Source: an uncultured Clostridium sp.
GTDB lineage: Bacteria > Bacillota > Clostridia > TANB77 > CAG-508
NCBI GenBank assembly: GCA_900556695.1
Contig: USQA01000087.1
Location: 1 to 5,437 of the forward strand
Direction: 5' to 3'
DNA length: 5,437 nt
Under the pieces are notes generated by a model. It searched no databases. It was not told the DNA's origin and saw nothing but the letters and a program-made list of their open reading frames with translations. The stretch's first letter is position 1. Every line of letters starts with the position of its first letter. Below, piece by piece: positions 1 to 5,116 of the stretch. A program made the position numbers and the translations under genes.

Positions 1-63
1 AGTAAAAAAGCAAGAGAATTTACTAATAAGAAGAAAAATGAAATTACTTTATACATGAAGTAA
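1..63 (+). CDS. Possible C-terminal end of an upstream gene (partial)
   Basis: Frame 1 is open from the first base to a TAA at 61-63 and would encode about 20 lysine-rich residues ending in ITLYMK. The start lies outside the window. Such a basic tail would suit the end of a real protein, but 20 codons are too few to identify a family or to prove coding. Frame 2 is also open as far as a TGA at 56-58, so the frame choice is uncertain. No clear terminator hairpin separates it from the groES promoter. Confidence 0.35.
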   Translation, partial: SKKAREFTNKKKNEITLYMK

Positions 64-127
64 TATATCATATATACAATGCATAAAATAGATATGTGAA
101 CTTTGTGTGAAAATTATAATAAAGGTA

Positions 128-154
128 TTGACATTTAAATAAAATGGGTATAAA
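128..154 (+). promoter_or_regulatory. Sigma-A-like promoter of groES-groEL
   Basis: A perfect -35 box TTGACA lies at 128-133. The -10 is TATAAA at 149-154 (5 of 6 matches, 15-bp spacer), or alternatively TAAATT at 151-156 with a 17-bp spacer. Transcription would begin near 160, inside or at the edge of the CIRCE element, which is the usual arrangement for HrcA repression. A separate TATAAT at 115-120 has no good -35 partner and is probably not used. Confidence 0.8.
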
Positions 155-157
155 TTA

Positions 158-184
158 TTAGCAGTCACTAAACAAGAGTGCTAA
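158..184 (+). promoter_or_regulatory. CIRCE operator (HrcA binding site)
   Basis: This is a 9-9-9 inverted repeat just upstream of groES. The right arm GAGTGCTAA matches the CIRCE consensus exactly. The left arm reads TTAGCAGTC where the consensus is TTAGCACTC, so one position breaks the symmetry. CIRCE is bound by the HrcA repressor, whose activity depends on GroEL, giving feedback control of heat-shock chaperone genes. The site lies between the -10 box and the groES ribosome binding site. hrcA itself is not in the window. Confidence 0.93.
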
Positions 185-206
185 TAACCAAAGGAGGTAA
201 TGTAAA

Positions 207-488
207 ATGATTAAACCATTAGGTAGTAGAGTATTAATAAAAATGAAAGAAGGCGAAGAAAAAACAAAAAGTGGAATTATATTAGCAGGAAATGCTCAAG
301 AAAAACCACAGATTGCCGAAGTAATAGAAGTAGGACCAGGAGAAAAAGTTGACGGAAAAATAGAGGAAGTTGTAGTAAAAAAGGGAGACAATGTAATTGT
401 AAGTAAATATTCTGGTACAGAAGTAAAATATGAAGGTCAAGAATACATAATAGTAAAACAAGAAGATATATTAGCAATAGTAGAATAA
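207..488 (+). CDS. groES: Co-chaperonin GroES (Hsp10, cpn10)
   Basis: GroES forms a heptameric lid that caps the GroEL ring and closes the folding chamber in the cytoplasm. The 93-residue product has the normal family length. It opens with KPLGSRVLIK, the typical first strand. The mobile loop that contacts GroEL covers about residues 17-34 and contains SGIILAGNAQEKP. The segment IAEVIEVGPGE follows, and the protein ends with the family pattern KYSGTEVKYEGQEYIIVKQEDILAIVE, which is split here only for description. The start is fixed by AGGAGGT at 192-198, eight bases before the ATG. It is the first gene of a two-gene operon under CIRCE control, with groEL starting 21 bp after its stop. No anomalies are seen. 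Confidence 0.97.
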   Translation: MIKPLGSRVLIKMKEGEEKTKSGIILAGNAQEKPQIAEVIEVGPGEKVDGKIEEVVVKKGDNVIVSKYSGTEVKYEGQEYIIVKQEDILAIVE

Positions 489-509
489 AAAAGAAAGGAA
501 TGATAAAAA

Positions 510-2150
510 ATGGCAAAGATTATTAGATTTGGAGAAGATGCAAGAAAATCTTTATTAGAAGGTGTTAATAAATTAGCTGATACAGTAAAAGTTACATTAG
601 GACCAAAAGGAAGAAATGTAGTATTAGACAAGAGCTTTGGAGCTCCACTAATTACAAATGATGGTGTAACAATAGCAAAAGAAATAGAATTAGAAGACAA
701 ATTTGAAAATATGGGAGCTCGTTTAGTAAAAGAAGTTTCTACAAAAACAAATGATGTTGCAGGTGATGGAACTACAACTGCTACTGTTTTAGCTCAAAGT
801 ATGATTAAAGAAGGAGTAAAAAATGTAGCAGCAGGAGCAGACCCTATGGTTATAAAGAGAGGAATTGACAAAGCTGTTAACACTGCTGTTGAAGGATTAA
901 GAGAAATTAGTTCAGAAGTTAACGGAAAAGAAGATATAGCAAGAGTTGCTAGTATATCTGCAAATAATGAAGAGGTAGGAAAACTAATTGCTGATGCAAT
1001 GGAAAAAGTATCAAAAGACGGAGTTATTACAATAGAAGAATCAAAAACTTCAAATACAGAATTAAATGTAGTAGAAGGTATGCAATTTGATAAAGGTTAT
1101 GTTTCACCATATATGGTAACAGATACAGAAAAAATGGAAGCAGTTATAGACAATCCATATATTTTAATTACAGATAAAAAGATTAGTAATATTCAAGAAA
1201 TTTTGCCTTTATTAGAAAATTTAATGCAACAATCAGGAAAATTAGTAATAATTTGTGATGATATCGAAGGAGAAGCATTATCTACATTAGTATTAAACAA
1301 ATTAAGAGGCGTTCTAAATGTTGTAGCAGTAAAAGCACCAGGATTTGGAGATAAAAGAAAGGCAATGCTTGAAGATATAAGCATATTAACAGGAGGAGAA
1401 GTTATTACATCAGACTTAGGACTAGAATTAAAAGATACTACAATAGAACAATTAGGTAGAGCAAAACAAGTAAAAGTACAAAAAGAAAATACAATTATAG
1501 TAGATGGATCAGGAGATAAAAAATTAATTGAAGAAAGAGTAAATCAAATAAAAACTCAAATTACTGAAACACAAAGTGAATATGATAAAGAACAATTACA
1601 AGAACGTTTAGCAAAAATTGCAGGAGGTGTTGCAGTAATTGGTGTTGGTGCAGCTACTGAAGTTGAAATGAAAGACAAAAAACTAAGAATTGAAGATGCT
1701 TTATCTGCTACAAAAGCAGCTGTTGAAGAAGGTATAGTTGCAGGTGGTGGAACAGCATTAATAAATGTAATTCCTAAAGTAGAAGAATTAATTTCTAACT
1801 TAGAAAATGGAGAAAAATTAGGAGCACAAATTGTACTTCAAGCTTTAGAAGAACCAGTAAAGCAAATTGCAAGAAATAGTGGCTTAGAACCAGCTGTTAT
1901 AGTTGACAAAGTAAAACAATCAAAAGTAGGAGTAGGATTTGATGCAGCAAATGAGGAATATGTTGACATGAAAAAATCAGGAATTGTTGATCCCACAAAA
2001 GTAACAAGAAGTGCATTACAAAATGCAGCTTCAATAGCATCAATGGTACTTACAACAGAAAGTTTAGTTACAGATGTACCTGAAGAAAAAGGATGTAATT
2101 GTGGAGGACATTCAGATGCAATGCCAGCAGGAATGGATGGAATGTATTAA
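510..2150 (+). CDS. groEL: Chaperonin GroEL (Hsp60, cpn60)
   Basis: GroEL is the ATP-driven double-ring chaperonin that folds cytoplasmic proteins together with GroES. The product has 546 residues, normal for the family. Equatorial ATP-site motifs are visible: TLGPKGRNVVLDK at about 29-41, the Asp of NDGVT at 51, and GDGTTT with Asp86. The apical domain occupies roughly 190-372. The cpn60 signature AAVEEGIVAGGG follows RIEDALSATK near residue 400. The start is supported by an AAAGGA-type site at 494-499 about ten bases upstream and by the conserved MAKIIRFGEDAR opening. The odd part is the tail. Instead of repeated Gly-Gly-Met it reads KGCNCGGHSDAMPAGMDGMY, with Cys529 and Cys531. It is co-transcribed with groES and followed by a strong terminator. 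Confidence 0.98.
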   Translation: MAKIIRFGEDARKSLLEGVNKLADTVKVTLGPKGRNVVLDKSFGAPLITNDGVTIAKEIELEDKFENMGARLVKEVSTKTNDVAGDGTTTATVLAQSMIKEGVKNVAAGADPMVIKRGIDKAVNTAVEGLREISSEVNGKEDIARVASISANNEEVGKLIADAMEKVSKDGVITIEESKTSNTELNVVEGMQFDKGYVSPYMVTDTEKMEAVIDNPYILITDKKISNIQEILPLLENLMQQSGKLVIICDDIEGEALSTLVLNKLRGVLNVVAVKAPGFGDKRKAMLEDISILTGGEVITSDLGLELKDTTIEQLGRAKQVKVQKENTIIVDGSGDKKLIEERVNQIKTQITETQSEYDKEQLQERLAKIAGGVAVIGVGAATEVEMKDKKLRIEDALSATKAAVEEGIVAGGGTALINVIPKVEELISNLENGEKLGAQIVLQALEEPVKQIARNSGLEPAVIVDKVKQSKVGVGFDAANEEYVDMKKSGIVDPTKVTRSALQNAASIASMVLTTESLVTDVPEEKGCNCGGHSDAMPAGMDGMY

Positions 2151-2178
2151 TAAATTTGAATAATGCATACTTGAGAAC

Positions 2179-2216
2179 CAAGAAAAATAGACCACATTTG
2201 TGGTCTATTTTTCTTG
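2179..2216 (+). terminator. Rho-independent terminator of groES-groEL
   Basis: A perfect 17-bp stem pairs 2179-2195 with 2200-2216 around the four-base loop ATTT. The core is TAGACCAC/GTGGTCTA, and the right arm contains a run of five T. The left arm has the matching run of A, so the hairpin could also stop transcription from the opposite strand. It starts 28 bp after the groEL stop codon. Confidence 0.9.
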
Positions 2217-2242
2217 ATATTAATATAATAGTGTGTTAAAAT
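2214..2242 (+). promoter_or_regulatory. Promoter of the tRNA-Thr gene
   Basis: TTGATA at 2214-2219 (5 of 6) is followed after 17 bp by TAAAAT at 2237-2242 (5 of 6). TG at 2234-2235 makes it an extended -10 promoter. Initiation would fall near 2249, about 13 bases before the mature tRNA 5' end. The first three bases of the -35 box are also the last bases of the groEL terminator stem, so the two elements are tightly packed. Confidence 0.7.
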
Positions 2243-2261
2243 CAAAACTAGTTAATAATAT

Positions 2262-2337
2262 GCCAATATAGCTCAGTTGGTAGAGCAACGGATTCGTAAC
2301 CCGTAGGTCGGCAGTTCGATTCTGCCTGTTGGCACCA
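2262..2337 (+). tRNA. tRNA-Thr (anticodon CGU), CCA encoded
   Basis: A full cloverleaf can be drawn. The acceptor stem pairs GCCAATA (2262-2268) with TGTTGGC (2327-2333), including one U·G pair. The D stem is GCTC/GAGC (2271-2274/2283-2286) with GG at 2279-2280. The anticodon stem is 2288-2292/2300-2304 with loop TTCGTAA, giving anticodon CGT at 2295-2297, which reads ACG (threonine). The T stem is GGCAG/CTGCC around TTCGATT. The discriminator A is followed by an encoded CCA at 2335-2337. G1-C72, C2-G71, G35 and U36 fit known threonyl-tRNA synthetase identity elements. Odd point: the last anticodon-stem pair (31-39) is A2292 opposite C2300, a mismatch. Confidence 0.95.
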
Positions 2338-2395
2338 TCTACATATCTGTTCGAACTAATAGAACTGAGAGAGACAAAAATCAATCAGAAAATAA

Positions 2396-2436
2396 AATCA
2401 AATCATCCAAACGAAAGGATGATGAGGATTGCTTTT
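2396..2436 (+). terminator. Candidate terminator of the tRNA-Thr transcript
   Basis: ATCATCC at 2402-2408 pairs with GGATGAT at 2417-2423 around an eight-base loop. AATC at 2396-2399 can extend the stem by pairing with GATT at 2427-2430 across a small internal loop. Only four T follow (2433-2436), so termination would be moderate. The rest of the 2338-2451 spacer shows nothing recognisable. Confidence 0.4.
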
Positions 2437-2457
2437 AAAGGCTAAATGTGCTATAAT
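2429..2457 (+). promoter_or_regulatory. Promoter of the small membrane protein gene
   Basis: A perfect TATAAT at 2452-2457 is preceded by TG at 2449-2450 (extended -10). A weak -35, TTGCTT at 2429-2434, lies 17 bp upstream. Transcription would begin near 2464 and leave an untranslated leader of about 60 bases before the chosen start codon. The -35 box overlaps the 3' side of the preceding hairpin. Confidence 0.65.
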
Positions 2458-2524
2458 AAGTACAGTTTTTTTATAATTTAGAATAAAAATCAATCTGCCA
2501 TCAAATTAAGAAAGGATGAACTTT

Positions 2525-2884
2525 ATGAAAAAGACATTTTTAAAATTCCTATCACGGAAGAGTGTTAAAAAACAAAGCAGATTACCAAAGAGGGTAAAAC
2601 TTATGACCAAAAAGATAGTAAATAGCACTTGGTATAACATAATAAGCTTTATCACTATGATGGGTGCTTTTGTTGGAACTATATATAAGTGCAATTTCTA
2701 TGATGATTTTATGGCAAGAACAATAGTGAATGTGATTTTTCTTGTTATGATAGCATGGACGGGATTAAGTGAACTAATAAAAGCAATAGTCATTAAAAAT
2801 GAAAAGCGTTCTGAAGAATTTGCATATGCAGGAATGTGGTTTTTTGTATTTATATCAAATTTTTTAGGGCTTGTATGTAACTGA
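2525..2884 (+). CDS. Small basic membrane protein of unknown function
   Basis: The family is not recognised. The 119-residue product starts with about 30 residues rich in Lys and Arg, likely cytoplasmic. Three hydrophobic segments follow at about 36-54, 66-89 and 101-118, so it should sit in the cytoplasmic membrane. It has no signal peptide, no enzyme motif and only two cysteines. An upstream in-frame ATG at 2516 touches the purine-rich site AGAAAGG (2509-2515), so it is too close to be used. The ATG at 2525 is nine bases from that site and is preferred. A further ATG at 2603 has its own AAGAGGG eight bases upstream and would give 93 residues without the basic region. The gene is monocistronic, with its own promoter and terminator. 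A three-helix membrane protein of this size could be an accessory, immunity or stress protein, but nothing here decides. Confidence 0.75.
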   Translation: MKKTFLKFLSRKSVKKQSRLPKRVKLMTKKIVNSTWYNIISFITMMGAFVGTIYKCNFYDDFMARTIVNVIFLVMIAWTGLSELIKAIVIKNEKRSEEFAYAGMWFFVFISNFLGLVCN

Positions 2885-2902
2885 AGTTAGATGGATTGAT
2901 TT

Positions 2903-2936
2903 CTCAGAGGAGTTTGTTACTTCTCTGAGTTTTTTT
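2903..2936 (+). terminator. Rho-independent terminator after the membrane protein gene
   Basis: CTCAGAGGAG at 2903-2912 pairs with CTTCTCTGAG at 2920-2929 (10 bp, one G·U) around a seven-base loop. Seven T follow directly at 2930-2936. This is a canonical strong terminator 18 bp after the stop codon. Confidence 0.93.
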
Positions 2937-2960
2937 ATAAATTTTGAAAAAACATATAAT

Positions 2961-2989
2961 TTGTATTTTTATAGAAAAAATGTTATACT
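2961..2989 (+). promoter_or_regulatory. Promoter of the AraC-family regulator
   Basis: TTGTAT at 2961-2966 and TATACT at 2984-2989 are separated by exactly 17 bp. TG at 2981-2982 adds an extended -10. Initiation would fall near 2996, about 26 bases before the start codon. No clear operator repeat was found around it. Confidence 0.78.
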
Positions 2990-3021
2990 ATCTTTAGTTC
3001 TATAAAAAATGAGGAAAATAT

Positions 3022-3819
3022 ATGAATAAACAAAGTACTGAAAGATTTAATGATTTAATTAATTATATAGAAGATAATCTTTGTGAAAAAATTAGTTATA
3101 AAAAATTGGCTCAAATACTTGGTGTAAACGAATATACAATGCATAGAATTTTTTTGTTTGTAACCAACTATACTTTAGCTGATTATATAAGAAAAAGAAG
3201 ATTAAGCATGTCTGCTCTAGATTTATTAGAAGGAAAAGAAAAAATAATTGATATTGCAATAAAATATAATTATGAATCTTCACAAGCTTTTTCTAGAGCA
3301 TTTAAATCAATGATGGGATTTATTCCAAGAGAGATAAATACTAATAAAGCAAATATAAAATTCTTTTCACAGTATGAATTAACAAATGAAGATGTAACAG
3401 ATGAATTTAATTATCATATAGAAAAGAATATAGCATTTAATTTGTATGCTATTTCTATGAAAACAACGGTTAAGAATTGCCATAATGAAGCTCCACTATT
3501 TTGGGAAAATAATGATAAGTATATAAAAGAAAAAAAAGAATATGGTTTATTAGAATATGATAAAACTTGTAGTATAGATGAAGCGATATATTATATAGCA
3601 TCTACAGAAAAGTTTAAAAATTCAATAAAATTAAACTTAAGGCCTAGTAATTATTTAGTTTTCGAATGTGATTATATAAATTCTACTTCATTATATGAAT
3701 TTTGTAAAAAAGTATATAGGACAATTATTCCTAATATTGAATGTGAATTAGAAGATTTACCAGATATCGAAGAATATTTACCAAACAATAAGTTGAAATT
3801 ATATATTCCAATAAAATAA
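3022..3819 (+). CDS. AraC-family regulator with GyrI-like effector domain
   Basis: This is a 265-residue transcription factor. Residues about 9-105 form the double helix-turn-helix of the AraC/XylS family. The first HTH lies near 27-46 (KKLAQILGVNEYTMHRIF), with TLADYIRKRRL in the linker helix. The second HTH lies near 75-96 (IIDIAIKYNYESSQAFSRAF), followed by GFIPRE. Residues about 112-265 resemble the GyrI-like small-molecule-binding domain of Rob-type regulators, seen in FWENNDKY and the closing IEEYLP...LYIPIK. An N-terminal HTH with a C-terminal GyrI-like domain is typical of sensors of cationic or hydrophobic compounds, often controlling efflux genes. No transporter lies nearby, so the target and ligand are unknown. 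The start is supported by GAGGA at 3011-3015. A strong terminator follows, so it is probably transcribed alone. Confidence 0.9.
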   Translation: MNKQSTERFNDLINYIEDNLCEKISYKKLAQILGVNEYTMHRIFLFVTNYTLADYIRKRRLSMSALDLLEGKEKIIDIAIKYNYESSQAFSRAFKSMMGFIPREINTNKANIKFFSQYELTNEDVTDEFNYHIEKNIAFNLYAISMKTTVKNCHNEAPLFWENNDKYIKEKKEYGLLEYDKTCSIDEAIYYIASTEKFKNSIKLNLRPSNYLVFECDYINSTSLYEFCKKVYRTIIPNIECELEDLPDIEEYLPNNKLKLYIPIK

Positions 3820-3867
3820 ATAAAACAAGTGATTTTTTTAATATTAAAAAGATTACTTGTTTTATTT
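3818..3867 (+). terminator. Long terminator hairpin after the AraC-family gene
   Basis: About 23 continuous pairs can be formed between 3818-3840 and 3845-3867, with a four-base loop and two G·U pairs. The left arm starts within the TAA stop codon. The lower stem is AAATAAAACAAGT with its complement ACTTGTTTTATTT. The stem is almost all A-T, and its right arm supplies the T-rich tract. It is symmetric and could act in both directions. Confidence 0.8.
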
Positions 3868-3896
3868 TGAAAAGAGATACAATAAATATGTAGGAT
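3867..3896 (+). promoter_or_regulatory. Weak candidate promoter of the radical SAM gene
   Basis: TTGAAA at 3867-3872 and TAGGAT at 3891-3896 (4 of 6) are 18 bp apart. A better-looking GATACT at 3894-3899 has no suitable -35 partner. Because the upstream terminator is strong, a promoter is expected in this 60-bp interval, but the exact one is uncertain. Confidence 0.35.
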
Positions 3897-3931
3897 ACTA
3901 TTTCAATTTAAATTAAAAAGGAGGTTATGAG

Positions 3932-4915
3932 ATGAATGAATATTTAACTCATGAAATCTGGAAAATGCGGAAAAATATAAAAACTGAAGTAGGAACACCA
4001 ATAGTATCTTTAGTTCGAGTGGAAAATAAAACTTATCAATTGCTTTTCATGTCTTGTGGATGCGAAAATGCTTGTACTTTTTGCAATTATGGTTTTGATT
4101 ATAATCTTACCTTAGAGATGGTCAAGCCAGAACTTCAAAAAATAAGACTCGAAGATTTTGATATAGTTGAGTTGGAACTCGAAGCAAATGGATCGTTTCT
4201 TTCTGAAAGGGAAATTCCATATGATTTATTTCTAGAGATATTACATTTTGTATCCCATAGGAATATTCCTATAATTACAATGGAGACTCATTATAATACA
4301 ATCAACGAAAAAAAGCTTCAGGACATAAGAAGAATTCTTGGAAAAGAACAAGAGATAAAGTTTGAGATGGGATTTGAATCAGCTGATGAAGAAGTTAGAG
4401 CAATCTATAATAAAGATATAGATGCAGCAAAGTACCTTGAAGTAACAAGATTGTGTGAAAAATACAAAATTAGTCTTCAAATTAATGTACTTTTAGGTGC
4501 TCCCTTCTTAACTCGTGAAGAACAAATTCAAGACTGTTTAAATTCCCTCAAGTTTATTTATGGTAAGATGCCTGAAGGGACTACTGCTGTATTATTTCCA
4601 ATAAACATTAAGGAAAATACAATGTTAAAGCATTGGCAAGATATTGGTGTTTATGACCAAATCTCATCTTGGGAATTTGTTGAACTTCTTCATAGAATCC
4701 CTGAAGAATATTTAGACAAGTTTTCTATTGCATGGTGGGGAGACAGAGAAAATGCCTTTACAAAAGGCATTGCACAGTTTCCTAAAACGTGTGATAAATG
4801 TAGAGAGAGGTTAATGAAATTTTATGTTGATTTTTATTGTAACTGGAATCCTTACTATCGCAAGAAGATACTTGATGAAATTTGGAAAACAAGGTGTGAA
4901 TGCGACAAAGAATAA
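3932..4915 (+). CDS. Radical SAM enzyme, RaSEA/Elp3-like
   Basis: The 327-residue product carries the radical SAM cluster motif CxxxCxxC as C44-ENA-C48-TF-C51, followed by NYG. These cysteines should hold a [4Fe-4S] cluster that cleaves S-adenosylmethionine to a 5'-deoxyadenosyl radical. Downstream are NGSFLSEREIP (86-96), METHY (117-121), MGFES (146-150) and VLLGAPFLTREE (186-197). From memory, this order resembles the archaeosine synthase subunit RaSEA and related Elp3/MiaB-type proteins. RaSEA acts on modified guanosine in archaeal tRNA, and the substrate of this bacterial protein is not known. The C-terminus adds C287, C290, C303, C322 and C324, possibly a second metal site. The start is fixed by AAGGAGGT at 3918-3925, seven bases before the ATG. 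The gene stands alone between terminators. It uses codons such as CGG, CGA, CTC, GTC and TCG that are rare in the neighbours. Confidence 0.88.
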   Translation: MNEYLTHEIWKMRKNIKTEVGTPIVSLVRVENKTYQLLFMSCGCENACTFCNYGFDYNLTLEMVKPELQKIRLEDFDIVELELEANGSFLSEREIPYDLFLEILHFVSHRNIPIITMETHYNTINEKKLQDIRRILGKEQEIKFEMGFESADEEVRAIYNKDIDAAKYLEVTRLCEKYKISLQINVLLGAPFLTREEQIQDCLNSLKFIYGKMPEGTTAVLFPINIKENTMLKHWQDIGVYDQISSWEFVELLHRIPEEYLDKFSIAWWGDRENAFTKGIAQFPKTCDKCRERLMKFYVDFYCNWNPYYRKKILDEIWKTRCECDKE

Positions 4916-4924
4916 AAATTCCGC

Positions 4925-4966
4925 AATGCAAGACAGATGGTATTTACCATCTGTCTTGTATTTATT
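4925..4966 (+). terminator. Terminator after the radical SAM gene
   Basis: A 17-bp stem pairs 4925-4941 with 4946-4962 around the loop ATTT, with one G·U pair. The core is CAAGACAGATGGT/ACCATCTGTCTTG. The following T-tract (TATTTATT) is interrupted by A but adequate. The hairpin begins ten bases after the stop codon. Confidence 0.85.
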
Positions 4967-5037
4967 AGTATATGATAAATTAAAAAAATATCTTCTAGAA
5001 ATGTAGGAAAATCATGGGGATAAAAAATATATATTTA

Positions 5038-5066
5038 TTGAAAAATTAAAATATAATTGATATACT
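5038..5066 (+). promoter_or_regulatory. Sigma-A promoter of the phosphotransferase-like gene
   Basis: TTGAAA at 5038-5043 and TATACT at 5061-5066 are separated by 17 bp. Each box matches the consensus at 5 of 6 positions. Initiation would fall near 5073, leaving about 44 untranslated bases. The rest of the 4967-5116 spacer is plain AT-rich DNA. Confidence 0.75.
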
Positions 5067-5116
5067 ATATACATTATATAGTTCTTAAAATTATTAGATG
5101 AATTAGGAGATGTAAT

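Noticed and set aside
95..111. Direct repeat TGTGAA at 95-100 and 106-111
   Set aside because: Two six-base copies 11 bp apart upstream of the groES promoter are too short to distinguish from chance, and no known regulator motif fits.
115..120. Perfect TATAAT as an alternative groES promoter
   Set aside because: No acceptable -35 box lies 16-18 bp upstream. The TTGACA promoter just downstream is far better placed relative to CIRCE.
277..700. Two overlapping minus-strand open frames opposite groES and early groEL
   Set aside because: They are antisense to well-identified genes, rich in Leu, Phe and Ile from reversed AT-rich codons, and lack ribosome binding sites and family features.
1193..1384. 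63-codon minus-strand frame inside groEL
   Set aside because: It lies wholly within the groEL coding sequence on the other strand, with no independent signals.
2338..2430. Riboswitch or T-box leader between the tRNA gene and the membrane protein gene
   Set aside because: No T-box sequence, specifier loop or known aptamer core is visible, and the hairpin at 2402-2423 lies upstream of the next promoter's start site.
2516..2524. Upstream ATG as start of the small membrane protein
   Set aside because: The purine-rich ribosome site AGAAAGG ends at 2515, directly against this ATG, leaving no spacer. The ATG at 2525 has proper spacing.
2506..2694. 62-codon minus-strand frame opposite the small membrane protein gene
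   Set aside because: The + strand gene has a promoter, ribosome binding site and terminator, while the minus frame has none.
3092..3283. 63-codon minus-strand frame inside the AraC-type gene
   Set aside because: It is a shadow of the clearly recognisable HTH coding region.
4824..5006. 60-codon + strand frame overlapping the end of the radical SAM gene
   Set aside because: It is in another frame, has no ribosome binding site and runs through the terminator hairpin.
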